The notes beneath the pieces are model-generated. The model worked only from the letters and a program-made list of their open reading frames with translations. It was not told the DNA's origin and did not search any database. Below are positions 47,585 through 56,824 of a DNA stretch of 64,000 nucleotides, piece after piece (positions within the stretch are counted from its first letter, which is position 1; each line of letters starts with the position of its first letter). The translations under genes were made by a program, and so were the position numbers. This DNA is from Marinomonas rhizomae (GTDB taxonomy: Bacteria > Pseudomonadota > Gammaproteobacteria > Pseudomonadales > Marinomonadaceae): assembly GCF_003315485.1 (NCBI RefSeq), contig NZ_QNSE01000016.1:19295-83294 (forward strand), given 5' to 3'.

Positions 47585-47852
47585 ACAATGACGCTAACAA
47601 ACCAAATAAACAGACGCCGCTTCAGCGTAACTCCAAAGATCAATTTTAAAGAGCTTAATGCCAGAGCCAGCAAACTCTCTGCTGAGCGTATTCGGATCTG
47701 TATTAAGTGTAAAGCTACGATAAAAACTGCGTAACATAGAAATTCAAGATGAGAAGTTAATTTTCTAAGGTGAGATTTAACGCTGTGTATAAGATGATAT
47801 GTAAGAAAATACCACAGAAGAGATTTGCGAAGATTTAAAACAGAAAAACTAG
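47585..47852. other. Gap before the second tRNA locus
   Basis: No gene supported; an open frame on the minus strand here has no recognisable features. With the terminator it fills the space between the RND operon and the damaged tRNA-Val. Confidence 0.4.
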
Positions 47853-47915
47853 TGGTGGGTGTAGAGAGGTATTCGCCTTGTAAGGGCAACGCTCTCCCAA
47901 CTGAGTTACACCCCC
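47853..47915 (-). pseudogene. tRNA-Val pseudogene lacking the T arm (copy 2)
   Basis: Same sequence as the tRNA-Val at 33265-33340 but 63 rather than 76 bases. A 13-base deletion removes TCGAACTCCCGAC (plus-strand sense), which is most of the T stem and loop. Point changes also break acceptor pairing: the 5' strand is GGGGGTG against 3' TACACCC. The anticodon loop CTTACAA and CCA remain. It cannot fold as a normal tRNA. Confidence 0.9.
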
Positions 47916-47967
47916 ATCATAGTGATGGTAACGCTTGCCAATTTACTTTCACACTAACGAAAGTAAA

Positions 47968-48044
47968 TGGCGGAATGGACGGGACTCGAACCCGCGACCC
48001 CCTGCGTGACAGGCAGGTATTCTAACCAACTGAACTACCACTCC
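47968..48044 (-). tRNA. tRNA-Asp (anticodon GTC), copy 2
   Basis: Identical in the reading I made to the tRNA-Asp at 33393-33469: 77 bases, GTC anticodon, encoded CCA. The 52-base spacer to the damaged tRNA-Val differs by one base from that of copy 1. The upstream flank is unrelated. Confidence 0.96.
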
Positions 48045-48436
48045 CGATCTCTTTTGCTCTGATGTTTGCTAACTATATAGATTGCAAACAATTCTCTTCA
48101 CAAATGACAACGAGTGCATTTTAAATAAAAACTACTTTAAATCAACACTTTAATTAAAAAAAATAAAAATAACGGAGCTGATCACCCACAAACTCCGTTT
48201 ATTGATAGCTTCAAGAGTAGAAAATACGCGACCTAGTCACTTAAACTTACGCCATGAAACTAAACGCTCTCTTTTAAAATAGAACAAATGAAAGCTCTAC
48301 CTCTGTTGTTTCAAACAGCTGCCGATTTTGGCTAACACAACCGTCTTCATCCATAAGAGGTCAACTACCAACGGTCCCTATTCTTGACATGGGGTTTTCG
48401 TCAATTACGCCATTCGAGAATTTACAAAATTAAAAA
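48045..48436. other. Gap with minus-strand terminator, no gene
   Basis: AT-rich, no gene supported. AACGGAG (48171-48177) and CTCCGTT (48193-48199) form a hairpin followed, on the minus strand, by a long T-rich run (48154-48170). This is a likely terminator for the HAD phosphatase transcript and insulates the tRNA promoter. Confidence 0.55.
48154..48199 (-). terminator. Rho-independent terminator (minus strand)
   Basis: Seven-base stem AACGGAG/CTCCGTT, 15-base loop, with ATTTTTATTTTTTTT following on the minus strand. Lies downstream of the HAD phosphatase gene. Confidence 0.75.
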
Positions 48437-49102
48437 CTAATTTTTCCAATGCAATACGCTCCAGTTGTCTTGTTGTGCCTTTAAAAGCAAGCGCTCATCC
48501 GGGTTGATCACAACCGGGTGATCAACCAATTCCAATAAAGGAATATCGTTGCTTGAGTCAGAGTAAAATGTGCTATCTTTTAATGACGCCCCATTGCTGG
48601 CTAGCCACGAGCGCAAGCGAGTCACTTTGCCTTCCCTAAAGGTGGGCGTACCAAGAATTTCACCACTATACATCGACTGACCAGCCACTTCTTCTTCAAC
48701 CAAATCGATTGCTAATACGTTTTCAATACCTAACAAGGCGGCGATTTCTTTGACCACAAAAGCAGGCGTAGCACTGATGATGAGCAAATCATGACCTTGT
48801 TCTTTGTAGTGTTTAACACGTGCTTGGCCCTGATGATAGACAACCGGTTTGATATAGGATTCAACAAATCTGGGCATCATTTTCTGAATATCACTGACTG
48901 GCAAATGGCGCAGAGCCCCAACAAAAAAGTCAACAAAATCATGGATATCTAACTTACCTGCCGAGTACTGATCCATGTACAGGCTTTCTTGCTCAACAAA
49001 GCGTTCATCCACCACACCTTCCGACAACAGAAAGCGGCCAAACAAAGTAACGCTGTCTGCGGCAATTAAGGTTTCATCCAGATCGAATATTTTTAGTGAC
49101 AT
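48437..49102 (-). CDS. HAD-IB family phosphatase (SerB-like)
   Basis: Haloacid dehalogenase-superfamily hydrolase of 221 residues. Motif I is FDLDETL (nucleophile Asp7, acid Asp9), motif II LLIISATPAFV, and motif III/IV FYSDSSNDIPLLELVDHPVVINPD. The helical cap between motifs I and II marks subclass IB, which includes phosphoserine phosphatase and phosphoethanolamine/phosphocholine phosphatases. The substrate is not clear. It lies at the edge of the phosphonate cluster on the same strand as phnX and phnW but 400 bases from them, so it is probably separately expressed. Confidence 0.85.
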   Translation of the reverse strand: MSLKIFDLDETLIAADSVTLFGRFLLSEGVVDERFVEQESLYMDQYSAGKLDIHDFVDFFVGALRHLPVSDIQKMMPRFVESYIKPVVYHQGQARVKHYKEQGHDLLIISATPAFVVKEIAALLGIENVLAIDLVEEEVAGQSMYSGEILGTPTFREGKVTRLRSWLASNGASLKDSTFYSDSSNDIPLLELVDHPVVINPDERLLLKAQQDNWSVLHWKN

Positions 49103-49504
49103 TAATTTTTTTCCTTACTCAAGAGCTCTGTAATAGAGGGTTTAGCTTTCATAAAAAGGACGGAGAAGTGATGACATATTGTTTCTCATCTTAACAACAG
49201 CCACATGACAGGCATTGCCAAAAATTGCACAAAACCTAAATAAACACGTGCAGTTGGATACCGCAAACCGCTTCGGACACTAGTAATCATTTTGTTCTTC
49301 AACGCATTCAAACTGTATTATGTTTGTATCGTCGTGTTTACTGCTTCAAAATATGCGTGTCGTAAACTTTAAGCCAACTTTGTTAAATTTCGAAGTCACT
49401 CTAGTGAAAGCTTCATAAAAAATGGTTTCCCTGAAATCGATTTGACTCCCTCACCCGATGAGCAAAGAAGTCATGTTATCAACACTAAAAAGAGTCGACT
49501 CAAA
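49103..49504. other. Gap of about 400 bases, no gene
   Basis: Holds the promoter of the HAD phosphatase (minus strand) and the 3' end of the phnW-phnX transcript. No convincing gene, RNA or repeat is seen. Confidence 0.4.
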
Positions 49505-50314
49505 TTAAGGTTTGATACCCTGAGCAAGCCGCGCTTCTACTTCTGCAATAACACCCGGCAAATCCGCAATGGTATCGATCATAAAGTGCGCTCCGGAGTC
49601 AGCAAATACTTGGCGAGCCTTGCTGCGTGCTGCTTCTAAACCTGCTTCATCTAAAGACTCAAACTCTGCCTGAGTTAAGCCTGCTTCATTTCCAGAAAGC
49701 AATAAAGCCACCGTCCACATGCCTCCGTTTAAGCCCTCAGCAATACCGGGAGCGGAATCATCCACCTTGATGCATTCGCTAACATTGGTCACGCCCAGCT
49801 CAATGACATTTTTTAATGCCATAAATGGCCCTGGACGTCCACCTTGAGGCAGGTCATCACTGGCCACCACGTAGTCTGGAGCAATGCCTATGTCCGCAGC
49901 CGTTGGCAACAATTTATCCAGCACTTCACGAGGGTAACCCGTACAAGAGCCCACTTTAATATTGCTGCTTCTTAGCTCTTTCAACACATCTACTGCGCCA
50001 GGAATGGCAATAGCATGATCACAGACTTTGGCTATTTGTAATGGCATAAATAACTTGTAGATGGTCACCACCTCTTCTTCCGTCATTGAGTGACCATGTT
50101 GAGCACGCCAGCGCGCATCGACCGCAGGGATTTTGCCCACTTCGCGAATGTGATCTATTTTACTGAGTCCCATTGGAACACGAGCTTCCGCTAGGCTCAC
50201 ATCAAAATCAAACCCGCTTTTAAAGGCTTCAACAAAAATAGACGTGGGTGCGAATGAACCAAAATCGAGCATCGTACCTGCCCAATCAAAAATAACGGCT
50301 TGAACCTTACTCAT
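49505..50314 (-). CDS. phnX: Phosphonoacetaldehyde hydrolase (phosphonatase)
   Basis: HAD-superfamily enzyme that cleaves the C-P bond of phosphonoacetaldehyde to acetaldehyde and phosphate, second step of 2-aminoethylphosphonate (AEP) catabolism. 269 residues, usual length. Nucleophile Asp10 in IFDWAGTMLDFGSFAP, Schiff-base lysine Lys52 in GLSKIDHIR, SCTGYPREVLD and KVDDSAPGIAEGLNGGMWTV are all phosphonatase-specific. Lies 103 bases downstream of phnW on the same strand, so probably transcribed with it. Confidence 0.96.
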   Translation of the reverse strand: MSKVQAVIFDWAGTMLDFGSFAPTSIFVEAFKSGFDFDVSLAEARVPMGLSKIDHIREVGKIPAVDARWRAQHGHSMTEEEVVTIYKLFMPLQIAKVCDHAIAIPGAVDVLKELRSSNIKVGSCTGYPREVLDKLLPTAADIGIAPDYVVASDDLPQGGRPGPFMALKNVIELGVTNVSECIKVDDSAPGIAEGLNGGMWTVALLLSGNEAGLTQAEFESLDEAGLEAARSKARQVFADSGAHFMIDTIADLPGVIAEVEARLAQGIKP

Positions 50315-50417
50315 TATACATTCCTATCATTTATCGATTTAATAAACACACATTCAGGCCAGACTACCACTCGTCTGCGGTAAGCTGGCTGCCGTCATAA
50401 CGACCTTTTTGCTAACC

Positions 50418-51530
50418 TTAAGCCCGTTGCCAATACATGGCTTTTTCGACCGCCACAATCAACTGCTCGATGTCTTGTGGGAAAACATGCCCAATGGTGC
50501 CAATACGGAAACAATCGGCATTCGATACCTTGCCAGGATAAATCACAAAACCTTGCTCTTTGAGCTTTTCATAGAAGGTTTTGAACTGGTAATCCTTATG
50601 ATTAGGGGACAAAAACGAAGTGATAATCGGCGAATGCAGAGAGCGATCTAGTAAGCATTTAAAGCCTAATGCCTGCATTCCTTCTACTAAAATCGTTTGA
50701 TTTTTTATATAGCGCTGGTGACGTTTAGCTACACCGCCCTCTTGGTCCAATTCACTCATTGCTTGGTCAAAGGCGCGAACCGTATGGGTTGGTGAGGTAA
50801 AGCGCCATTTACCATGATTGTCTTCCATGCATTTCCACTGGGCATATAGATCCAATGCCAATGAGCGCGCTCGACCTTGGCATTCTTCTAATGCCTGTTT
50901 GCGGGCGATCACCAAGCCAAAACCTGGTACACCTTGAATGCATTTATTGGCTGAGGAAATCAAGAAATCAATCCCCAAGCCTTGAACATCAATAGGAATG
51001 CCACCAAAAGAAGACATGGCATCGACAATCATGATGCGGCCTTTTTGTTTAACCACTTTTGTTACTGCTTCTAGAGGGTTCAACATGCCAGTGGTGGTTT
51101 CACAATGCACCATAGCCACATGAGTAATAGAAGCATCTGCTGCTAACAGAGCATCAATGGCCTGAGCATCTGGCACACCTTGCTCACCAAGCTCAATAAC
51201 CTGAGTCGGAATCTTTAAATAGCCCGTAATTTCTGCAATACGTGCGCCATACGCGCCGTTGTCGACTACCAGCAATTTGCTGTTTTCATCCATCACGGAC
51301 CCAAGCACCGACTCTACAGACGCGGTGCCACTGCCTTGCATCAGCACCGCCGTATAGTCAGTGTCAGCACCTGCTAGTGCCACGAGCCCCTTGCGAATTT
51401 TCTGCACGACTTCCAGGTTGTAATCATCATCCCAAGTACACCAATCTTTCAGCATGACTTCTTTGACAGAGTCAGAAGTTGAAAGCGGACCTGGCGTTAA
51501 CAAAAAATACTCATTGTATTTGGTAGACAT
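50418..51530 (-). CDS. phnW: 2-aminoethylphosphonate--pyruvate transaminase
   Basis: PLP enzyme that transfers the amino group of AEP to pyruvate, giving phosphonoacetaldehyde and alanine. 370 residues from the ATG at 51530, preferred because the conserved start [12 protein letters not shown] follows directly; the open frame extends 17 codons further but across the operator. Lys196 in SSANKCIQG is the PLP lysine, with Asp170 in [12 protein letters not shown]. Divergent from phnR, with a TGGTCTAGACCA palindrome 20 bases upstream of its start. Confidence 0.96.
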   Translation of the reverse strand: MSTKYNEYFLLTPGPLSTSDSVKEVMLKDWCTWDDDYNLEVVQKIRKGLVALAGADTDYTAVLMQGSGTASVESVLGSVMDENSKLLVVDNGAYGARIAEITGYLKIPTQVIELGEQGVPDAQAIDALLAADASITHVAMVHCETTTGMLNPLEAVTKVVKQKGRIMIVDAMSSFGGIPIDVQGLGIDFLISSANKCIQGVPGFGLVIARKQALEECQGRARSLALDLYAQWKCMEDNHGKWRFTSPTHTVRAFDQAMSELDQEGGVAKRHQRYIKNQTILVEGMQALGFKCLLDRSLHSPIITSFLSPNHKDYQFKTFYEKLKEQGFVIYPGKVSNADCFRIGTIGHVFPQDIEQLIVAVEKAMYWQRA

Positions 51531-51549
51531 AATATGGCCTTTTTGATTT

Positions 51550-51561
51550 TGGTCTAGACCA
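51550..51561. promoter_or_regulatory. Probable PhnR operator in the phnW/phnR intergenic region
   Basis: Perfect 12-base palindrome TGGTCTAGACCA, 20 bases before the phnW start and about 130 before phnR. A second TGGT-N4-ACCA palindrome stands before the AEP-binding-protein gene, as expected for a local GntR/HutC-type regulator. Confidence 0.7.
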
Positions 51562-51692
51562 GAATAGCACGACATTAACAACGCTTGTCAACCGTGTTTC
51601 TGGGCGTGACACATAAATATCATCCAATTGTGATATATTTCCCCTTGCTGATTAGGCCACCAACTCTTTCAAAACAACCAATAAGGAATACT

Positions 51693-52412
51693 TTGCAATA
51701 CATTACAATTAAAGAAGGCGTTGCAAGCTTAATAGACAGAGGCGAGCTAACTGCCAATAAAAAGCTGCCCACTGAACGCGCTTTAGCCGAACAATTTCAA
51801 ACCACTCGAGTCACACTGCGCGAAGCATTAACCACACTGGAAGCAGAAGGTAAGATTCACCGCGAAGACAGACGAGGCTGGTTTGTCTCACCGCCATCGA
51901 TGATCTATGACCCAACATCCACTAATAACTTTAATGTAATGGCAAGCAAGTGCGGTTTTGTGCCCAGCTCAAAATTGATCCAAGCGAAGCAAGTAGGTGC
52001 TTCTCAGGAAGTGGCTGAATTGCTTAACGTGCCTGTGGACACGCAGGTCTATCGTATAGACAGACTAAGAATGCTGGATGACAGACCAGTGGTGGTCACA
52101 TTTAACTATGTCATCATGGAAAACTTTCCCGGCCTATTGGAACACGACATTGAGTCTTCTTTGACCGATGTGTATCGGGATCAATATCAAAAACCCTACG
52201 CTAAAACGCACTTTCAAATCAAAACCTCCTCGTTACTTGGTGAAACCGCTCAGTTACTGCGCGCTTCCACTGGCAGTCCAGCGATGCTAGTCCAACGGGT
52301 TAACTATTGTGCAGAGGGAGTATTACTTGACTGTGATATTGAATTTTGGCGTCCCCATGCCATTAAGATTGAATCCACGGCATCGGTTATCACAACCACA
52401 AAGAATAATTAG
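51693..52412 (+). CDS. phnR: GntR/HutC (UTRA) family regulator of phosphonate use
   Basis: Regulator of about 239 residues from a TTG at 51693, placed by AAGGA five bases before it. An ATG 36 codons upstream gives an unusually long, family-unlike N-terminus. A GntR winged helix (LPTERALAEQFQTTRVTLRE and ALTTLEAEGKIHREDRRGW) is followed by a UTRA ligand domain (VYRIDRLRMLDDRPVVVTFN, then ALIVQRVN-like and CDIEFWR). Divergent from phnW and next to the AEP importer, so it is called PhnR by context; the ligand is probably AEP. Confidence 0.86.
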   Translation: MQYITIKEGVASLIDRGELTANKKLPTERALAEQFQTTRVTLREALTTLEAEGKIHREDRRGWFVSPPSMIYDPTSTNNFNVMASKCGFVPSSKLIQAKQVGASQEVAELLNVPVDTQVYRIDRLRMLDDRPVVVTFNYVIMENFPGLLEHDIESSLTDVYRDQYQKPYAKTHFQIKTSSLLGETAQLLRASTGSPAMLVQRVNYCAEGVLLDCDIEFWRPHAIKIESTASVITTTKNN

Positions 52413-52440
52413 CCTTTGACGCCATTGGACCTATATTAAA

Positions 52441-52662
52441 ATGCAAATACCATCTCACCCATGGTGCGATGGCTTTCTTTCAAATCCCCCTCTACCGGTA
52501 GAAGCGACCACTAATCTACACATAGCCGCAGGCCAGCTAAAGCTTCAGATTGAATGCTTTAACGTCGCTTCTTTAAAGCAGCTACTGGAAGTAGATTATG
52601 AATTTCGGTGCCACAATGCCGTGACTATTAGCCTATCCATTGGTGATCAGAGATCTATATAA
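52441..52662 (+). CDS. Possible small protein of unknown function (73 residues)
   Basis: Open frame beginning 29 bases after phnR. Translation starts MQIPSHPWCDGFLSNPPLPV and ends SLSIGDQRSI. No family, membrane segment or good ribosome site is seen. It could be a short real gene or a chance frame in the region before the importer operon. Confidence 0.25.
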   Translation: MQIPSHPWCDGFLSNPPLPVEATTNLHIAAGQLKLQIECFNVASLKQLLEVDYEFRCHNAVTISLSIGDQRSI

Positions 52663-52763
52663 AGCCCTCTCCCCATCCACAGCCATGTAGTTTAAGCCAT
52701 GTAAGTTTTTCTCCTCGATGTCACATCACTGAAACATTTGGCTGTTAAGTTGAATATCAACCT

Positions 52764-52775
52764 TGGTATATACCA
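52764..52775. promoter_or_regulatory. Second probable PhnR operator, before the AEP importer
   Basis: Perfect palindrome TGGTATATACCA, 32 bases before the binding-protein ATG. It shares TGGT-N4-ACCA with the phnW/phnR site and differs only in the central four bases. Confidence 0.65.
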
Positions 52776-52807
52776 GATGATTTTAAACCTGATGCATGGA
52801 GAAAGAA

Positions 52808-53836
52808 ATGACACATAAGCCCCTACTTAAACGTCTGGCTGTTTTAGCAGGCATCACTACGGTTTCTATGGCAGCACACGCGGCAAAAACCGAGCTTACC
52901 GTCTACACAGCAATCGAAGCTGAAGATCTTAAGAAGTACGCTGCTCGTTTTAATGACGTTCACCCTGACATTAAAATCAACTGGGTTCGCGACTCTACGG
53001 GCATTGTTACCGCTAAATTGCTTGCGGAAAAAGACAACCCACAGGCTGATGTTGTTTGGGGCTTGGCTGCCACCAGCCTTATGCGTCTAAAAAATGAAAA
53101 CATGCTAGCAAGCTACAAGCCAGCAGGTTATGACCAACTTTCTCCAAAATTCAGAGATAACGACGAAGCGCCAACCTGGACTGGGATGGACGCGTGGATT
53201 GCTGCCGTGTGTTACAACACAGTGGAATCTGAAAAACTTGGCCTACCAAAGCCAACGTCTTGGGCAGACCTAACAAAGCCGGTTTACCAAGGCCACATCA
53301 TTATGCCTAACCCTAATTCTTCTGGTACAGGCTTCCTTGACGTCAGCAGCTGGCTACAAATATTTGGCGAAAAAGAAGGCTGGGAGTACATGGACGGCTT
53401 ACACAAAAACATCAGCCGTTACACGCACTCTGGCTCTAAACCTTGTAAATTGGCAGCATCAGGCGAAACACCGATCGGTATTTCTTTTGCTTTCCGTGCG
53501 GCTAAATCCAAAGCATCTGGCGCACCTTTAGACCTAGTATTCCCTAAAGAAGGCTTAGGCTGGGAAATGGAAGCCACTGCCATCATCAAGGGCACCGATA
53601 AATTGAAAGCGGCACAAACCCTCGCCGATTGGGCCTCTTCAAAAGAAGCCAACGAACTGTACAACGAAGGTTACGCCGTCGTGGCGAGACCTGGTATTGC
53701 AAAACCTATTCAGTATTTTCCGAAAGACCCTGAGTCCCTCATGATCGACAACGATTTTGAATGGTCTGCAGGTGCTCGCGATGAAATTTTGGCTGAGTGG
53801 CAAAGCCGTTACGACAGCAAAAGTGAAGCAAAATAA
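52808..53836 (+). CDS. 2-aminoethylphosphonate ABC transporter, substrate-binding protein
   Basis: Periplasmic binding protein of the iron/AEP-type family 1 group, 342 residues. The ATG at 52808 follows GGAG with six-base spacing and starts a normal signal peptide (LAVLAGITTVSMAAHA, cleaved before AKTELTVYTA). MPNPNSSGTGFLDVSSWLQIFGE and the GISFAFRAAKSKASGAPLDL segment fit the putative AEP-binding (PhnS2-type) family. First gene of the importer. A strong terminator hairpin lies between it and the ATPase gene, so the binding protein can be made in excess. Confidence 0.88.
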   Translation: MTHKPLLKRLAVLAGITTVSMAAHAAKTELTVYTAIEAEDLKKYAARFNDVHPDIKINWVRDSTGIVTAKLLAEKDNPQADVVWGLAATSLMRLKNENMLASYKPAGYDQLSPKFRDNDEAPTWTGMDAWIAAVCYNTVESEKLGLPKPTSWADLTKPVYQGHIIMPNPNSSGTGFLDVSSWLQIFGEKEGWEYMDGLHKNISRYTHSGSKPCKLAASGETPIGISFAFRAAKSKASGAPLDLVFPKEGLGWEMEATAIIKGTDKLKAAQTLADWASSKEANELYNEGYAVVARPGIAKPIQYFPKDPESLMIDNDFEWSAGARDEILAEWQSRYDSKSEAK

Positions 53837-53848
53837 CCAATACCATCA

Positions 53849-53883
53849 AGTGGGGATAGGCTTTGTCCTATTCCCACTTTTTT
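53849..53883 (+). terminator. Hairpin/attenuator between binding protein and ATPase genes
   Basis: AGTGGGGATAGG pairs with CCTATTCCCACT (one mismatched pair) around CTTTGT, then TTTTTTT. This is a complete intrinsic terminator inside an apparent operon. Confidence 0.85.
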
Positions 53884-54004
53884 GTGTTACACACTTTCCT
53901 ATTCACCATCACCAGTATGTTTTGTCATAAGCCACTTATCTAGCGATCGCCGCGCACGATAAGCCACGATGCCAAAACGTATTTTTATTTACAAAGAGGG
54001 TTCC

Positions 54005-55081
54005 ATGTCCAATCAAGCCTATTTAGAACTGCAAAACATTCATCAAATGTTTGGCACACACCAAGCACTGCAAGACGTTTCACTGAACATCCAAGAAGGC
54101 GAGTTTGTGTGTTTCTTAGGCCCATCTGGCTGTGGTAAAACAAGTCTGCTACGCATCATTGCTGGACTAGACATGCCCACTTCTGGAGAAATTTTTCAAG
54201 CAGGCAATAACATTACCCAAACACCGATTAAACACCGTGACTTTGGTATTGTGTTCCAATCCTATGCCCTATTCCCTAACTTGAACGTGGCAGACAACAT
54301 TGCCTATGGCTTGGCTTCTCAACAATTCAGTCGCCAAGAAAAACACGCCCGCGTTCGTGAATTGTTGGCTACGGTAGGTTTATCTGGAAGCGAAGGTAAA
54401 TACCCAGCACAGTTGTCCGGCGGGCAACAACAAAGAGTGGCGTTGGCTCGCGCCTTGGCCACTTCCCCAGGGCTATTGTTGTTAGACGAACCTCTCTCTG
54501 CACTCGATGCACGGGTACGCTCTCATCTTCGTCAAGAAATTAAACAACTGCAAGAGAAACTGGGTGTCACCACCATTATGGTGACCCACGATCAAGAAGA
54601 AGCCTTAACCATGGCGGACAAAATTGTCGTTATGAATCATGGCGTGATTGAGCAAATCGGCTCTCCTCAAAATGTCTATACGCACCCAAGCACACCTTTT
54701 GTGGCTGAGTTTGTTGGCGAGATGAACTTTTTCAAAGCCCAACACAGTGGCGCAGGAATGATGCAATCTGGCGCCTTGATTTTACAATGTAACCCAGGCA
54801 CCGAAACCACCTTCGGTGACGATGTCCAGCTGGCTATCCGCCCTGAAGACATTCGTTTTAATTGTCGCGCGGACGCAGAAAACACCTTAGAAGCCAACGT
54901 ATTGCATTTGGAGTTTCTCGGTTCCCGGGTGCGTTCTTTATTACAAATTGACTCCCATGAAACGCCTATTATTGCGGACATTTCCATGAACGAAATGTCT
55001 GGCTTAAATTTAGCTCAGGGCCAATCCATCCGCTGTCAGCTACCCGCTGATCGTTTACACATTTTTGGAGGCCAAGCATGA
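54005..55081 (+). CDS. 2-aminoethylphosphonate ABC transporter, ATP-binding protein
   Basis: ATPase of 358 residues. The ATG at 54005 follows AGAGGG; an ATG 12 codons earlier is weaker. Walker A GPSGCGKT (39-46), signature LSGGQQQRVALARAL, Walker B LLLLDEPLSALD and H-loop VTHDQEEALTMADK are present. A TOBE domain occupies the last 110 residues, as in PotA/FbpC-type and AEP (PhnT2-type) importers. Overlaps the permease gene by four bases. Confidence 0.9.
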   Translation: MSNQAYLELQNIHQMFGTHQALQDVSLNIQEGEFVCFLGPSGCGKTSLLRIIAGLDMPTSGEIFQAGNNITQTPIKHRDFGIVFQSYALFPNLNVADNIAYGLASQQFSRQEKHARVRELLATVGLSGSEGKYPAQLSGGQQQRVALARALATSPGLLLLDEPLSALDARVRSHLRQEIKQLQEKLGVTTIMVTHDQEEALTMADKIVVMNHGVIEQIGSPQNVYTHPSTPFVAEFVGEMNFFKAQHSGAGMMQSGALILQCNPGTETTFGDDVQLAIRPEDIRFNCRADAENTLEANVLHLEFLGSRVRSLLQIDSHETPIIADISMNEMSGLNLAQGQSIRCQLPADRLHIFGGQA

Positions 55082-56814
55082 ACCAATCTAACACTGCCAC
55101 TACGGAACCGAGCCAACACAACACGGCACAGCGTCTGTTTTCTAACCTGTTTGGCCGCCGCAGCTTAGACGAATGGTCACTTGGCAGCGTGTTAATCATC
55201 GGTGTGCTGGCACTCTTTATCTGTGTCGTATTGCCCATTTACACACTGCTGTCAAAAAGTGTTGAGAACCGTGCCGGTGATTTCATCGCCCTGACCAACT
55301 TTTCACAGTTTTTTGCCACGCCTAGCCTTTATAACTCAATTAATAACTCGCTATTTATTGCTTTGTTATCAACGACGATTGTGACCAGTTTGTCTTTTTT
55401 GACGGCTTACGGCATTAGTCGCACACGCATTCCTTTTAAAGGTTTGTTTCGGACCATTTTAGTGCTTCCTATCTTGGCCCCTTCGCTGTTACCCGCCATC
55501 AGTTTGGTGTATTTGTTTGGTAATCAGGGCATCATCAAAGAATTGCTTATGGGAGAAAGTATTTATGGCCCCATAGGAATCATCATTGGTTCGTGTTTCT
55601 GGACCTTTCCCCATGCTCTGATGATTATGCTAACGGCGCTGGCCAATACTGACGCTCGCCTTTATGAGTCGGCCGAAGTATTAGGCGCCTCACCGATACG
55701 TACTTTTTTCACCGTCACCTTGCCGGCGGCTAAATACGGCATCATCAGCGTTGCCTTCGTGGTGTTCACTCTGGTTATTACCGACTTTGGTGTACCCAAA
55801 GTCATTGGTGGGCAATTTAACGTTCTCGCCACCGACATTTATAAACAAGTTATTGGGCAGCAGAACTTCGAAATGGGCGCCACGGTGAGTGTGATTTTGC
55901 TGCTGCCAGCCATTCTTACTTTTTTGACTGACCGCTGGTTACAGCGCAAGCAATCCGCGCTTCTGACATCAAAAGCCGTACCTTGGACAGCGCCAAAGCG
56001 TCAATGGTTAGACCGTGTGTTCTTAGGCCTTATGTTGCTTGTGTCATTCATTATTTTAAGCATTATTTTAATGGCCGTTTACGCCTCATTGGTGACTTTC
56101 TGGCCTTATAATTTGAGCTTATCTCTGAAGAACTACAACTTTGATCTAATGGATGGCGGCGGCTGGGCAGCCTATTGGAATTCGATTCAAATGGCCACTT
56201 TTACCGCCATTATTGGTACTGGCTTTATCTTCTTCCAATCCTATCTGGTGGCGAAACTACCTGGCTTTAAAGTCTTAAAATGGTTCTTCCACTTGTTTGC
56301 CATCTTGCCGTTGGCTGTGCCTGGCTTGGTACTGGGTTTGGCCTACATTTTCTTCTTTAACAGCCCCAATAACCCTCTCAATGGCATTTACGGCACCATG
56401 ACCATATTAGTTGTCTGTACCATCAGCCACTTTTATACCGTATGTCACCTTACCGCGACCACAGCGTTAAAGCAGATTGATGGGGAATTCGAATCGGTGT
56501 CCGCTTCATTAAAAGTGCCGCAAATTAAAACCTTCTGGCGCGTTACCTTGCCGGTATGTATGCCTGCGGTGTTGGACATAGCAAGCTACTTGTTTGTTAA
56601 TGCCATGACCACTGTGTCAGCGGTGGTGTTCTTGTATTCTTACAATACCAGCCTGGCGTCGGTTGCTGTGTTAAACATGGACGACGCAGGGGACATTGCC
56701 CCAGCGGCAGCGATGGCGGTAATGATTATGCTAACCTGTATGCTAGCGCGATTAGTACACTGGCTATTAGGAAATGTATTACTAAAAAACACCCAAACCT
56801 GGCGCAAGAAGTAG
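55078..56814 (+). CDS. 2-aminoethylphosphonate ABC transporter, fused double permease
   Basis: Integral membrane protein of 578 residues containing two BPD_transp_1 modules in tandem, FbpB/ThiP style, about 12 helices. EAA loops are seen at ESAEVLGASPIRTFFTVTLP (first half) and SVSASLKVPQIKTFWRVTLP (second half), so one chain replaces the usual permease pair. Consistent with the PhnU2-type AEP permease family. Co-translated with the ATPase gene (ATGA overlap). Confidence 0.9.
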   Translation: MNQSNTATTEPSQHNTAQRLFSNLFGRRSLDEWSLGSVLIIGVLALFICVVLPIYTLLSKSVENRAGDFIALTNFSQFFATPSLYNSINNSLFIALLSTTIVTSLSFLTAYGISRTRIPFKGLFRTILVLPILAPSLLPAISLVYLFGNQGIIKELLMGESIYGPIGIIIGSCFWTFPHALMIMLTALANTDARLYESAEVLGASPIRTFFTVTLPAAKYGIISVAFVVFTLVITDFGVPKVIGGQFNVLATDIYKQVIGQQNFEMGATVSVILLLPAILTFLTDRWLQRKQSALLTSKAVPWTAPKRQWLDRVFLGLMLLVSFIILSIILMAVYASLVTFWPYNLSLSLKNYNFDLMDGGGWAAYWNSIQMATFTAIIGTGFIFFQSYLVAKLPGFKVLKWFFHLFAILPLAVPGLVLGLAYIFFFNSPNNPLNGIYGTMTILVVCTISHFYTVCHLTATTALKQIDGEFESVSASLKVPQIKTFWRVTLPVCMPAVLDIASYLFVNAMTTVSAVVFLYSYNTSLASVAVLNMDDAGDIAPAAAMAVMIMLTCMLARLVHWLLGNVLLKNTQTWRKK

Positions 56815-56824
56815 GAAAAACACT

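Noticed and set aside
49442..49639. 65-codon plus-strand frame overlapping the 3' end of phnX
   Set aside because: Overlaps phnX antisense and has no supporting features.
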